DNA of 39,827 bases from Bacteroidaceae bacterium. GTDB taxonomy: Bacteria > Bacteroidota > Bacteroidia > Bacteroidales > Bacteroidaceae. The stretch lies in NCBI GenBank assembly GCA_017471185.1, contig JAFUVZ010000008.1, positions 1 to 39,827 of the forward strand. Direction: 5' to 3'. The position numbers were made by a program, and so were the translations under genes. Of this stretch, positions 23,400 to 32,124 are shown one piece after another. Each line of letters opens with the position of its first letter. Within the stretch, counting starts at the first letter, position 1. The notes below the pieces were generated by a model. It made no database searches and was not told the DNA's origin. It worked only from the letters and a program-made list of their open reading frames with translations.

Positions 23400-23407
23400 T
23401 ATATTTG
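23400..23407 (+). promoter_or_regulatory. Bacteroidetes -7 promoter element
   Basis: TATATTTG matches TAnnTTTG and lies 29 bp upstream of the ATG at 23437, the start of the frameshifted secreted-protein gene. Confidence 0.5.
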
Positions 23408-23436
23408 TGAATTACAAATTATAAAAGACTGGTATC

Positions 23437-24031
23437 ATGAGAAACAAAACGGTTTTAGTATGCTTCATGTTGCTGTTCATAGCATGGGTGCCGATGGTCC
23501 ATGCACAGTATGAAACAGAAGAGATTCGCGAGCATTATTATAAGGTGAAACAACGGATAGCGGAAATGGAGCAACAAGCCATTCCTGCAGAATATTATCA
23601 GGTTACAGTAATGAAAAACCTGCCAGGGTCTGGACCTCACAAGGAGACGGTGAACATGTATTACACTGATAGAGAGGATCATGAGATCTGGCCATCACAT
23701 TGTTTGGAACTGGTGACCAGCAGCTATAACTATGCCGTCTGGCAGTTTTACGAGGAATATCTCTATCGGCCTAATCTACCTCGCATTCATTTATGTCCGC
23801 AACCAAGACAACTTTGAGACAAACACGGAATATGAATTCCGCTTCTATTTTAAAGATGGCTTGCAGAGGGTGATTGTGAAACAACGGGAGCAGGGAAACG
23901 GAGAGTTTACGACTGCTTATGACGGTGACGAGATTCCGCAACCTTATCTGCCATATTATTATCAGTATTTGAATAGCGCTAACAAATACCGTCACATGTT
24001 TTCGGTTATTGACTTGGCGTCAAGAGAGTGA
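23437..24031 (+). pseudogene. Secreted protein gene with a frameshift
   Basis: The first frame (23437-23817) starts MRNKTVLVCFMLLFIAWVPM with a signal peptide ending at VHAQ, followed by YYQVTVMKNLPGSGPHKETVNMYYTD and reaching VWQFYEEYLY. It then degrades into RPNLPRIHLCPQPRQL and stops. A second frame (open from 23732, stop at 24031) picks up the thread with LAFIYVRNQDNFETNTEYEF and continues to SVIDLASRE. Codon quality switches between frames around 23765-23785, so one indel (+1, or -2) broke a gene of about 195 residues. The family is unknown. A sequencing error is the main alternative. The promoter looks intact. Confidence 0.75.
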
Positions 24032-24163
24032 AAAGGAGAAGAGGCGGGTGGGCAATCTTACTATATCGCAACGCTACAACCTGCTGCTGCGGTCGAGCCC
24101 CGGCAGTAAAAATGTTTAGCGGACAGCAATAATATCAAATACATATGCACACAGAGGACTTTT

Positions 24164-24188
24164 GACAAGGGGGCAAAGCCCCCTTGTC
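24164..24188. repeat. GC-rich 11-bp perfect hairpin
   Basis: GACAAGGGGGC (24164-24174) pairs with GCCCCCTTGTC (24178-24188) around AAA. It lies 28 bp beyond the S41 protease stop. No T-run follows in the minus direction, so it is an atypical terminator, a 3'-end stabiliser or a REP-type element. Confidence 0.55.
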
Positions 24189-24215
24189 TGACACACCGAG
24201 CGTATAGTAGCAAGA

Positions 24216-27200
24216 TTATTTCACTTCCTTCATCATTTCCTTGACTGCTGTTTCCAACTGACGGTCATAACCGTTCATTACATCCTCTGGGGTGTTATAG
24301 ACAGTGATGTCTGGCTTCAGTTCGGTATTCTCCTGATATACACCATTCATATCCACACATCCTACCTGAGGAATACCGAATACCAATGAGCGGTCCATCA
24401 GCGTCTCCCACCAAACGGCAGTCATGGTACCAGCCACAGGTGATCCGACAAGCTTGCCGATGCCGAGTGTCTTATATACCCAAGGGAATCCATGACCGTT
24501 ACTATAGTCGTTCTCACAAATCAGCACACATGAAGGCTTAGTCCACTTGTTGTATGGATCATAACCGATGTACTGATTGCGAGGAACGAAATGCTGATAC
24601 TCCTTGCCAGCCAACAGGGTACAGAGGTCATCATGCAGCCAGCCACCGCCATTATTGCGTTCATCCACAATCACGGCTTGCTTCTGGCGGTTCTCATCTG
24701 ACAGCAGGTCAGCATAAACCTGACGGAAAGAAGGACTGTCCATAGCACGCACATGCACATAAGCTACCTTGCCACCGGAAAGTTTCTCCACCAGTTTCTT
24801 GTTGCGGTCAACCCAGCGCTTATAAAGCAAATCGGAGAGCTGTTCTGCAGACACAGGCTTCACAGTCACATCAAAGCGTTTGCCTGTCTGTGGGTTATAT
24901 ACGCTTACGCGTACATTCTTGCCCGCCTTGCCATCCAGCATAGGATAATAGTCAGTATTCTTAAGGATAGGCTGTCCGTCAATCTTCTCAATGATACTGC
25001 CCTCTCCCACTTCCGTATTCTTCACGGCAAACGGGCCTTTGGCAATCACTTCCTTCACCTTGAGGCCATCACCTGTATAGCTCCAGTCGTAGAACAGGCC
25101 CAATGAAGCCGTAGAGAGTTCTGGGCCGGCAGGGCTGTATCGTGTACCTGTATGGGAAGCGTTGAGCTCACCCAGCATCTCACTGGTCATCTCAGCGAAG
25201 TCAAAGTTGTTATTAATATAAGGTAAGAAGCGACGGTAGTTCTCACGCATTTTCTGCCAGTCGGTGCCATGCAGGTTTACGTTGTAGAACTTATCCAACA
25301 CCTGTTGCCAGATATGGTCGAACAGATACGCACGCTCATCAGCAGGACGATAGTTGAAGTTAGCCTCAAATCCTATGTTCTTGCTGCTCTTCTTATCCAG
25401 ATCCACTTCCTTGATGCCACCCTGTGCAGCGAGGTAGAGCTTCTTGAAATCCTTATCAGGCAGCAGTTCGGCACGGCCTACATTCTTCAGGATGATAGAT
25501 GTGCTTCCTTCCTTGAGGTCATGCATCCAGAGGTCTGCGCCTGCTTCAAATGAAGCGGTGTAATACAACTTATCACCCTTAGGACTCAGAATGGCATCAG
25601 CCAGATGAGAAGAGTTGACAGTGAGACGAACCACACGGTCACGGCAGTTATCCAAATCAAACTTCAGAGGCTCAACCTCATCTTTAGACTGGTCCTTTTT
25701 GCTATTCTTTTCTTCAGAACCTTTATCCTTATCCTTGTCTTTTTCTTTCTCAGCGTCTTCACGCAAGGCTGTCTCTTCCTTGCTCTGCTGGAACTTCTCG
25801 TATGCATCCAGGTCGAAGAACATGATGTAGATATCATCCTCAGCCCCCCAGCTGCCATGACTGCGGTAGCCGGCACGGTCGGAAGCATAGATCATAGCCT
25901 TGCCGCCCAATACCCATTTGGCATTCACGTCGTTGTAGCCGCTCTGCGTAAGGTTATGGATTTCACCGTTGCCGGAAGCGTTTACCAACGCCACATCCTT
26001 GTTGTTCCAGCCACCATAGCCGATATAATTGGTGAGCAGCCAACGGCTGTCGGGGCTCCACTGGAACCACTGGTCGCCATCGCTGTAGCTATACTCATAC
26101 TTACCGTCCATCGCAGTCACCACCTTCTTAGTAGCCAGGTCAATGACACGCAAAGTTGTACGGTTTTCCAGGAAAGCTACCTTCTTGCCATCAGGGCTGT
26201 AGAACGGCTGGAATGAGGTCACTTTCGTATTAGTCAGCTTCTCCTCCTTGATGTCCGTAGCGTATGTAAACAGTTTCTCATCATCCTTACCCAACTTTGA
26301 CTGATAGACCTGCCAATAGCCATCACGCTCAGCGGCATACACGATAGCGCGTCCATCAGGCGCAAAGTCGATGTTACGCTCCTGCTGAGGAGTGTCAGTG
26401 ATTTGTTTGGTAGTAGTATATTCCGTTGAAGTGACATATACATCACCATGCATCACGAATGCAACCTCCTTGCCATTGGGTGAAACAGAAATCTCAGTAG
26501 CTCCACGCTGCTGTACCTGACGGATGAGGTCCTTATCATTTCTGTCTGCCACCACCGTGACATTCACCTTCTGAGGCTGGCTGCCTTCCTTCAATGTGTA
26601 GAGTTCTCCATTGTAGCCGAAGCACAATGTACCATCACCAGCCACACTGAGGAATCTCACCGGGTGGTCTTTCATGGAAGTAAGCTGCACATCAGTGCCA
26701 CCGTCAATGCTGCGTTTGAACACGTTGAATGTACCTTTCTGCTCACTCAGGTAATAGAAAGACTTACCATCGGAAGCCCAAACAGGGTTACGGTCTTCAC
26801 CGTAATAAGTGGTGAGCTGTTTGTAGTCATACCCGCTGCCCTTAGGGGTAGCCATCCACACGTCACGCGTCACGGAAGATTCATGATGTTTGCGCCACTG
26901 GTCTTCCATACCCTTACGGTCATGATAGAGCAACACGCCGTTCTTTCCCACGTTCACATCCTCCAGTGTCACTGAAGAAAACAGATGCGGACGTCCACCT
27001 TCCGTGCTGACTGTATAGACCTGCTGGTAACGGGCAGGGAAAATAACCGACTGAGCATCGGGCATCAGATTTGCCTGAAACAGGATGGTCTTGCTGTCAA
27101 GGAAAGCCATCGGTATCTCAGAGCCGGAATGGGTGGTCAGGCGTTTGGGCGCGCCACCGTCACGGTTCATGATATAAATGTCATACCCTCCCTCACGACT

Positions 27201-27452
27201 GGAGGCAAAAGCTATCTGCCTGCCGTCAGGACTCCATACGGGATAAGAATCTTGCGCGGCATTAGTGGTGAGCTGGGTGGCCTTGCCACCTTTTACTGGA
27301 ACGGTAAAGATATCGCCTTTATAAGAGAAAGCGATTACAGAACCGTCGGGGGAGATGGCGTTGTGGCGCATCCACAACGGGTTCTCCTGAGCAGAGGCAC
27401 CCATCACACCGATGAGGGCCAGGATTGATAATATCGTTTTTTTCATCTTCAT
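24216..27452 (-). CDS. Tricorn-like S41 family protease with PD40 beta-propeller and PDZ domains
   Basis: This protein of about 1078 residues has a signal peptide (MKMKKTILSILALIGVMGASA). Repeated PD40/WD40-like blades fill much of the first 650 residues (ISPDGSVIAFSYKGDI, YPVWSPDGRQIAFAS, NPVWASDGKSFYYL, WSPDSRWLL). A Lys/Asp/Glu-rich linker (about 550-590) interrupts them. A PDZ domain lies near 770-850, and a C-terminal S41 catalytic domain holds the probable nucleophile Ser984 in ENDYSNGHGFPW. Tricorn proteases cut oligopeptides; this one should act in the periplasm. The longer frame to 27710 overlaps bcp out of frame, so the start at 27452 (or 27446) is chosen. It follows bcp by 13 bp. 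Confidence 0.9.
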   Translation of the reverse strand: MKMKKTILSILALIGVMGASAQENPLWMRHNAISPDGSVIAFSYKGDIFTVPVKGGKATQLTTNAAQDSYPVWSPDGRQIAFASSREGGYDIYIMNRDGGAPKRLTTHSGSEIPMAFLDSKTILFQANLMPDAQSVIFPARYQQVYTVSTEGGRPHLFSSVTLEDVNVGKNGVLLYHDRKGMEDQWRKHHESSVTRDVWMATPKGSGYDYKQLTTYYGEDRNPVWASDGKSFYYLSEQKGTFNVFKRSIDGGTDVQLTSMKDHPVRFLSVAGDGTLCFGYNGELYTLKEGSQPQKVNVTVVADRNDKDLIRQVQQRGATEISVSPNGKEVAFVMHGDVYVTSTEYTTTKQITDTPQQERNIDFAPDGRAIVYAAERDGYWQVYQSKLGKDDEKLFTYATDIKEEKLTNTKVTSFQPFYSPDGKKVAFLENRTTLRVIDLATKKVVTAMDGKYEYSYSDGDQWFQWSPDSRWLLTNYIGYGGWNNKDVALVNASGNGEIHNLTQSGYNDVNAKWVLGGKAMIYASDRAGYRSHGSWGAEDDIYIMFFDLDAYEKFQQSKEETALREDAEKEKDKDKDKGSEEKNSKKDQSKDEVEPLKFDLDNCRDRVVRLTVNSSHLADAILSPKGDKLYYTASFEAGADLWMHDLKEGSTSIILKNVGRAELLPDKDFKKLYLAAQGGIKEVDLDKKSSKNIGFEANFNYRPADERAYLFDHIWQQVLDKFYNVNLHGTDWQKMRENYRRFLPYINNNFDFAEMTSEMLGELNASHTGTRYSPAGPELSTASLGLFYDWSYTGDGLKVKEVIAKGPFAVKNTEVGEGSIIEKIDGQPILKNTDYYPMLDGKAGKNVRVSVYNPQTGKRFDVTVKPVSAEQLSDLLYKRWVDRNKKLVEKLSGGKVAYVHVRAMDSPSFRQVYADLLSDENRQKQAVIVDERNNGGGWLHDDLCTLLAGKEYQHFVPRNQYIGYDPYNKWTKPSCVLICENDYSNGHGFPWVYKTLGIGKLVGSPVAGTMTAVWWETLMDRSLVFGIPQVGCVDMNGVYQENTELKPDITVYNTPEDVMNGYDRQLETAVKEMMKEVK

Positions 27453-27465
27453 ACATTTTATTATG

Positions 27466-27918
27466 TTAAAGGGATAATATCTGACCAGCATGATTCTTCG
27501 TCTTAATTTCCTTCGGTTGCATGATTCGCTCAATGATACCTTCTTCATTGATGATGAAGGTAGTGCGTAGCGTACCCATGTACTTACGTCCGTACATGCT
27601 CTTCTCAGCCCACACTCCCATTTGCTGCACCAGGGTTTTGTCTGTGTCAGCAATGAGGGAGAAAGGCAGTTCATGCTTTTCGATGAACTTCTGGTGTTTC
27701 TGCGCGTCATCCACGCTCACACCCAGCACCTCGTAACCCTGCTTGCGCAGTTCGGCATAATTGTCACGTAGGCTGCAAGCCTCAGCTGTACATCCAGCCG
27801 TCATGTCTTTCGGATAGAAGTACAATACCAGTTTCTTACCTGCGAAATCACTTAATTTGATCTCGCGTCCGTTCTCATCGTGCCCCAGAATTTCGGGAGC
27901 TCTGTCTCCTACTTTCAT
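27466..27918 (-). CDS. bcp: Thioredoxin-dependent peroxiredoxin (BCP/PrxQ)
   Basis: This 150-residue peroxiredoxin has YFYPKDMTAGCTAEACSLRD, with peroxidatic Cys43 and resolving Cys48 in the CxxxxC spacing of the PrxQ/BCP group. It reduces hydroperoxides using thioredoxin in the cytosol. It lies 26 bp after the Sua5/YciO gene and 13 bp before the S41 protease gene, within a long co-directional minus-strand series. The length is typical. Confidence 0.94.
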   Translation of the reverse strand: MKVGDRAPEILGHDENGREIKLSDFAGKKLVLYFYPKDMTAGCTAEACSLRDNYAELRKQGYEVLGVSVDDAQKHQKFIEKHELPFSLIADTDKTLVQQMGVWAEKSMYGRKYMGTLRTTFIINEEGIIERIMQPKEIKTKNHAGQILSL

Positions 27919-27944
27919 TATGTTTAAGTTTTTAGTTTGTAAAG

Positions 27945-28556
27945 TCAGTCTGCTATGGGCATAGGTCCTTCACGGATTACCTCTGGTTCACCAGCGGTAC
28001 AGTCAATCACGGCAGAGCCGACGGTATCGCCAAAGCCCCCGTCAATTACCAAATCCACCTGATTGCCCAGGCGTTCATCCATCAGTTCGGGGTTGACCAG
28101 GTAATCCACTTCATGCTCCTCATCAAACGGTACGGAAGAAACCATCAAAGGCGCATCCAACTTACTGCAGATTTCCCTAACAATGCCATTGTCTGGCATA
28201 CGGAATCCTACTTCCTTACGGTTCCTGAAGATGCGAGGCAAGCGGCTTGTGGCATTCAGGATAAAGGTGAATGGGCCAGGCAGGTTGCGTTTCATCAATT
28301 TGAACGAATTGTTGTCCACCTTGGCATACTCACTGATGGTGCTCATGTCATAGCAGATTACCGACAGACGGTTTTTCTTGGGATCAATGTTCTTCATGCG
28401 GCACACCTGCTCTACGGCACGCTCCTTCAAGGCATTACAAGCCAGGGCATACTTGGTGTCGGTAGGCATCACGATGATGCCACCGTCGTTCAGGATATCT
28501 ACTACCTGCTGGATGTCAGCAGGGTTGTTGTTTTTCTCATAGAGTTTCAGTATCAT
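27945..28556 (-). CDS. Sua5/YciO/YrdC family protein
   Basis: This protein of about 203 residues has the YrdC fold. Visible segments are GGIIVMPTDTKYALACNAL, KNIDPKKNRLSVIC, NLPGPFTFILNATSRLP, RKEVGFRMPDN and VSSVPFDEEHEVD. YrdC/Sua5 makes threonylcarbamoyl-AMP for tRNA t6A modification; YciO paralogues share the fold, and the YciO branch fits this length. The frame extends to 28592, overlapping the helicase stop (ATGA). The ATG at 28556 is preferred because GAGGA lies 8 bp upstream and MILKLYEKNNNP fits the family start; the 28592 start cannot be excluded. Translational coupling with the helicase is likely. Confidence 0.85.
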   Translation of the reverse strand: MILKLYEKNNNPADIQQVVDILNDGGIIVMPTDTKYALACNALKERAVEQVCRMKNIDPKKNRLSVICYDMSTISEYAKVDNNSFKLMKRNLPGPFTFILNATSRLPRIFRNRKEVGFRMPDNGIVREICSKLDAPLMVSSVPFDEEHEVDYLVNPELMDERLGNQVDLVIDGGFGDTVGSAVIDCTAGEPEVIREGPMPIAD

Positions 28557-28588
28557 AATCTTGTCCTCATGGAGAGATGAAGCGAGCC

Positions 28589-30418
28589 TCATCCCTTTTT
28601 ATTCTTAATCATTTTCTCCGTTTTCTTGATTTTCTTCCAGGCTTCCTTATACTGCGGGCATAGCGCTACAGCCTTGTCATAATTGCGCAAGGCAGCCTCC
28701 AGCATCTCGTGTCTGACACACTCATCGCCCATCTGCACATACTCGCGGGCATATTTCATCAAAGCCTTTTCTTTGTCCTGTGCCTCCTGCTTGAGTTGCG
28801 CCACCTCGTTCTTCAGCGTATTAATGACAGAGAGCTTACGCCTCAGCAATCTCTTTACCAATGGTTTCTCGATATCATAGCGGGCATGGATGGCCTTGAA
28901 GAATGAATCGAGGAACTGCTGGAAGTCCCCTTTGTCGAAGGCTGTTGCAGCGGCAGCATACTCTATGTCGGCACGGGCTTCCTTGAGTGCCTTGTCCACC
29001 GCCTGCTGGTTGTTGAATCTTTTGGCAAACTGTGTGATTTCTGGTCGCACGAAGATATCGCTCCGGCTCAAAGGATTGGTAAGTTGGATACCATCCAAAG
29101 AGGTGCATCGACTTAATGCCACGTATGCCTGACCACCGGCAAAGACACCACCTGTGAAATCTATCACTACACGGCTGAAGGTCAGACCCTGACTTTTATG
29201 TACAGTGATGGCCCATGCCAGACGGATGGGGAACTGCGTGAATGTACCCAGTTCCTCCTCTTCTATTTCTTTCTTTTCTTCGTTGTATGTGTATCTGATG
29301 TTACGCCAGGATTCCGTCTTGACATCCACCTCACTGCCATTGTCGGTCACCACATACAGGGTTTCCTCCTCCGGGTCAAACCCTGTGACGGTGCCTATTG
29401 TGCCGTTCACCCAGCGTTTATCAAAGTCATTCTTGACGAATATCACTTGCGCCCCAGGCTTCAAGACCAGTTCTAATGAGGTGGGCAAGCTGTTTTCGGG
29501 GAAGTCACCATGAATCTCTCCCATGAAAGTAAACGGATCTCCAGGCAGTTCATTCAGTTTCTTCTCATTGATGAAATCTACCTGATCCCTGCGGGTAACA
29601 AGGGTAATATACATGGGAGATTGAACATTGAGCGTTGAACATTGAACATTAGACTCTGAAGGCTGGCTTTCTTTCAAAGATGTGATGTATCTTGTATTGA
29701 GCAACTGCAAGTCCTTGCCACTGATATCATTGTTACGAATACGGTCGAGTACCCCGACGAACACGGGATCACTCTGTCGATAGACATGGGTAAGTTCGAT
29801 AGCCACCAGTTCTATCTGGCTGAACACCCTGGCAGAAAAGAAGTAAGGGTTAGGATAAAAGCGGTTTAATATCTCACGTTCGTCAGCCTTCACCACAGGC
29901 TCCAGCTGGAAGGCATCACCCACCAGCAGCAACTGTTTACCTCCGAAAGGTTCTCTCAGGTTATGGGAATAGACACGCAAGATGCGGTCAACGGCATCAA
30001 TGATGTCAGCCCTGACCATTGAGATCTCGTCAATAATGACTAATTCCAGTTCTTCTATAAGCTTGCGATGCGGTTTGCTGTATTTCAGGAACTCATGGAT
30101 GCGGCCTTTCTGTAGGGAGAGATTGGGATCATCGGGCAGCAGAGGGTGAAATGGCAACTTGAAGAAACTGTGCAGCGTACTTCCTTCTGCATTGATGGCA
30201 GCGATGCCGGTAGGTGCCAAAACCACATGCTTCTTCTTGGTCTCCTGGCATACTTGCTTAAGAAAGGTGGATTTACCCGTACCCGCCTTCCCCGTCAGGA
30301 AAACCGACTGGTGGGTATATTTCACCAGATTCATAGCGTTCTGCCATTCAGCGTTGACCGCTAAACGTTGACCGTTGACCGTTGAACTCTGACCGTTTTC
30401 CATCACCTCATTATCCAC
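28589..30418 (-). CDS. PIF1/RecD-like superfamily 1B DNA helicase with a TPR-like tail
   Basis: This 609-residue protein has Walker A GKAGTGKST (43-51), Walker B IIDEIS (128-133), GDAFQLEPV (168-176), and the C-terminal UvrD_C_2/RecD motifs TVHKSQGLTFSRVVIDF and YVALSRCTSL. These ATPases unwind DNA 5' to 3'. Residues about 540-600 form a coiled coil and one TPR-like repeat (EMLEAALRNYDKAVALCPQY). Residues 9-24 (GQSSTVNGQRLAVN) and about 254-268 (SESNVQCSTLNVQSPM) are encoded by tandem heptanucleotide arrays and look like insertions; a core start near residue 24-29 is possible. The Sua5/YciO gene overlaps or closely follows its stop. Confidence 0.9.
   Translation of the reverse strand: MDNEVMENGQSSTVNGQRLAVNAEWQNAMNLVKYTHQSVFLTGKAGTGKSTFLKQVCQETKKKHVVLAPTGIAAINAEGSTLHSFFKLPFHPLLPDDPNLSLQKGRIHEFLKYSKPHRKLIEELELVIIDEISMVRADIIDAVDRILRVYSHNLREPFGGKQLLLVGDAFQLEPVVKADEREILNRFYPNPYFFSARVFSQIELVAIELTHVYRQSDPVFVGVLDRIRNNDISGKDLQLLNTRYITSLKESQPSESNVQCSTLNVQSPMYITLVTRRDQVDFINEKKLNELPGDPFTFMGEIHGDFPENSLPTSLELVLKPGAQVIFVKNDFDKRWVNGTIGTVTGFDPEEETLYVVTDNGSEVDVKTESWRNIRYTYNEEKKEIEEEELGTFTQFPIRLAWAITVHKSQGLTFSRVVIDFTGGVFAGGQAYVALSRCTSLDGIQLTNPLSRSDIFVRPEITQFAKRFNNQQAVDKALKEARADIEYAAAATAFDKGDFQQFLDSFFKAIHARYDIEKPLVKRLLRRKLSVINTLKNEVAQLKQEAQDKEKALMKYAREYVQMGDECVRHEMLEAALRNYDKAVALCPQYKEAWKKIKKTEKMIKNKKG
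29620..29661. repeat. Heptanucleotide tandem array inside the helicase gene
   Basis: Six consecutive 7-bp units in one register are ATTGAAC, ATTGAGC, GTTGAAC, ATTGAAC, ATTAGAC and TCTGAAG. It encodes helicase residues near 254-267, outside the conserved motifs. Because 7 is not a multiple of 3, gaining or losing one unit would shift the reading frame. Confidence 0.75.
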
Positions 30419-30450
30419 TATCCTTTATTAATTATCCATTCTCCATTACC
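30352..30450. repeat. Heptanucleotide tandem array spanning the helicase start and the HAD gene end
   Basis: Units of 7 bp run almost without a break: CGTTGAC, CGCTAAA, CGTTGAC, CGTTGAC, CGTTGAA, CTCTGAC, CGTTTTC, CATCACC, then after a 1-bp slip CATTATC, CACTATC, CTTTATT, AATTATC, CATTCTC and CATTACC. It covers the helicase start codon (30418), its first ~22 codons, the 27-bp gap and the last codons of the HAD gene (stop at 30446). Confidence 0.7.
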
Positions 30451-31243
30451 CAATTATGTGATAGTGTTTCAGTGCTTTAGCTACGCCATCATTATCCACT
30501 GAATCGGTAATAAAATCAGAAACGGCTTTGACACTGTCGAGGGCATTGCCCATTGCCACACCTACTGCGGCATGACGCAGCATTGGGATGTCATTGCCTC
30601 CATCGCCAAACGCCATAGTCTCCTCCAGACTGATGCCAAAAAAGTTGATAATCTCGTCAATGCCCTGTTGCTTGGTGCAGCCTTTGGTAGTGATATCCAC
30701 AAAAGCTGGATGCCATCGTCCCATCTCGCAGTCGGCTACAAGAGGCTGCAGTTCCGCCTCCTGCTTATCGTCTATGAAAGTAGTCAGCTGGAAGATGTCT
30801 TTTCCTTCAGCAATCGCTTCTTCCACTGTCTTTTCATCCACAACCACATCTACTTCCAACTGTCTGTAGAACAACTCTTCGAAGATATCTGCTTTATCAC
30901 AGATGCAGATGTCATGCTCTCCCACCACAATATTGGGAATACTCCTATCCTTAGCATAACGGGTGATGATATCCACGCTCTCAGAAGATATGGAATGTTT
31001 GCTGATAACAGTATCACCGGCAAAGCAATAAGCCCCATTCATGGTGATGTAACCATCTATGAGGTTCCTCTTTTCCAGTTCTTTCAGATTAGTAATAATG
31101 ACTTTGGGTCTGCCTGTAGCAATAAAAATCTGCACACCACGGGCTTTCGCCTCCTGGAGTGCAGCGACGGTAGAAACGGGTATCTGGTGAGTCTTGAAAC
31201 TCACCAGTGTCCCGTCAATATCGAAAAACAAAGCCTTTATCAC
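30446..31243 (-). CDS. Cof-type HAD-IIB family phosphatase
   Basis: This 265-residue HAD hydrolase starts [16 protein letters not shown], with nucleophile Asp8 and acid/base Asp10 in [13 protein letters not shown] (motif II) and [12 protein letters not shown] (motif IV) follow, with a C2B cap in between. Cof-type enzymes dephosphorylate sugar phosphates, nucleotides or flavin precursors. It begins with GTG, overlapping the nagB stop codon (GTGA), so it is translationally coupled to nagB and may act on a sugar phosphate. The substrate is not deducible from the sequence. Confidence 0.9.
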   Translation of the reverse strand: MIKALFFDIDGTLVSFKTHQIPVSTVAALQEAKARGVQIFIATGRPKVIITNLKELEKRNLIDGYITMNGAYCFAGDTVISKHSISSESVDIITRYAKDRSIPNIVVGEHDICICDKADIFEELFYRQLEVDVVVDEKTVEEAIAEGKDIFQLTTFIDDKQEAELQPLVADCEMGRWHPAFVDITTKGCTKQQGIDEIINFFGISLEETMAFGDGGNDIPMLRHAAVGVAMGNALDSVKAVSDFITDSVDNDGVAKALKHYHIIG

Positions 31244-32034
31244 AACAGGTTACCAGCTTCAATATCTTTGAAATAACGGTAAGTACCCACCTTCAGCTCG
31301 TCGCAAGCGGCATCGTCACAAACGATGATGCCTTTCGGATGCAGCTGCAGAGCACTTACAGTCCACATGTGTGTAACGCCACCCTCAACGGCATGACGCA
31401 AAGCGCGTGCCTTGTTGTGGCCGTTCACAATGATCATCACTTCCTTGGCATCCATCACAGTACCTACACCCACAGTCAGCGCAGTCTTAGGCACCTTGTT
31501 CACGTCATTGTCGAAGAAACGAGAGTTGGCGATGATGGTGTCTGTCGTCAGTGTTTTCTGGCGGGTACGTGAAGTCAGTGAAGATCCAGGCTCGTTGAAA
31601 GCGATGTGTCCGTCAGGACCGATACCCCCCATGAAGAGGTCAACGCCACCGTAAGACTTAATCTTTGCCTCAAAACGAGCGCACTCAGCATCCAGGTCAG
31701 GTGCGTTACCGTTCAAGATGTTAGTATTCTCTGCCTTAATGTTGATATGGCCAAAGAAATTGTTCCACATAAACGAATAGTAGCTCTCAGGGTGCTCTTT
31801 AGGCAAGCCCACATACTCATCCATGTTGAATGTAACGACATTCTCAAAAGAAACTTTTCCTTGTTTGTTCAGCTCAATCAGCTCATGATACATGCCCAGA
31901 GGTGAAGACCCTGTAGGACAACCCAGTACGAATGGCTTCTCTGCCGTTGGTTTAGCGGCGTTAATCTTGAAAGCCACATAGTTGGCAGCCCATTTGGATA
32001 CCAACTGATAATCCGGTTCAATAATTACTCTCAT
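31240..32034 (-). CDS. nagB: Glucosamine-6-phosphate deaminase
   Basis: This 264-residue enzyme converts glucosamine 6-phosphate to fructose 6-phosphate and ammonia in amino-sugar catabolism. It shows [12 protein letters not shown] for phosphate binding, FNMDEYVGL with D72, and [15 protein letters not shown] with D141, H143 and E148, at the same positions as in the E. coli enzyme. SLTSRTR follows. It is translationally coupled to a HAD phosphatase and lies 90 bp after the flavodiiron gene. No exact -7 motif lies directly upstream, so it may share that transcript. Confidence 0.96.
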   Translation of the reverse strand: MRVIIEPDYQLVSKWAANYVAFKINAAKPTAEKPFVLGCPTGSSPLGMYHELIELNKQGKVSFENVVTFNMDEYVGLPKEHPESYYSFMWNNFFGHINIKAENTNILNGNAPDLDAECARFEAKIKSYGGVDLFMGGIGPDGHIAFNEPGSSLTSRTRQKTLTTDTIIANSRFFDNDVNKVPKTALTVGVGTVMDAKEVMIIVNGHNKARALRHAVEGGVTHMWTVSALQLHPKGIIVCDDAACDELKVGTYRYFKDIEAGNLL

Positions 32035-32074
32035 TTTCGTTCATTTTATTTTGTTAATAACACTGTTTTACATC

Positions 32075-32123
32075 CGTTGAACGTTGAACGTTATTCATTA
32101 TTCATTCTCCATTCTCCATTAGC
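32075..32123. repeat. Heptanucleotide tandem array between fprA and nagB
   Basis: Seven consecutive 7-bp units are CGTTGAA, CGTTGAA, CGTTATT, CATTATT, CATTCTC, CATTCTC and CATTAGC. They end 1 bp before the flavodiiron gene stop (32125-32127) and occupy most of the 90-bp gap to nagB. Unit sequences overlap those at 30352-30450. Confidence 0.75.
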
Positions 32124-32124
32124 C

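Larger units (their letters stand above)
22510..23436. other. 927-bp gene-poor patch: terminator, coding remnant and two repeat zones
   Basis: No intact gene is visible between rny and the frameshifted gene at 23437. Contents in order: the rny terminator (22532-22562), a decayed minus-strand coding fragment (22616-22853), a CTTCAT-rich zone with inverted parts (about 22880-23120), a short palindrome ATTCTC-AC-GAGAAT (23160-23173), a degenerate tandem array (23176-23350) and the -7 element of the next gene (23400-23407). It reads as an old site of gene loss filled with repeats. Confidence 0.6.

Noticed and set aside
24164-24188. Ordinary Rho-independent terminator of the S41 protease gene
   Set aside because: The stem is strong, but no T-run follows it in the direction of that gene, so it is listed as a hairpin or repeat instead.
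27440-27475. dif-like sequence (ATTATGTTAAAG) near the S41 start
   Set aside because: Only the XerD-like arm resembles a dif site; the other arm does not match, and a single site cannot be judged without genome position or skew.
27453-27710. 86-residue N-terminal extension of the S41 protease frame
   Set aside because: It overlaps bcp in another frame and is not protein-like; a proper signal peptide begins at 27452.
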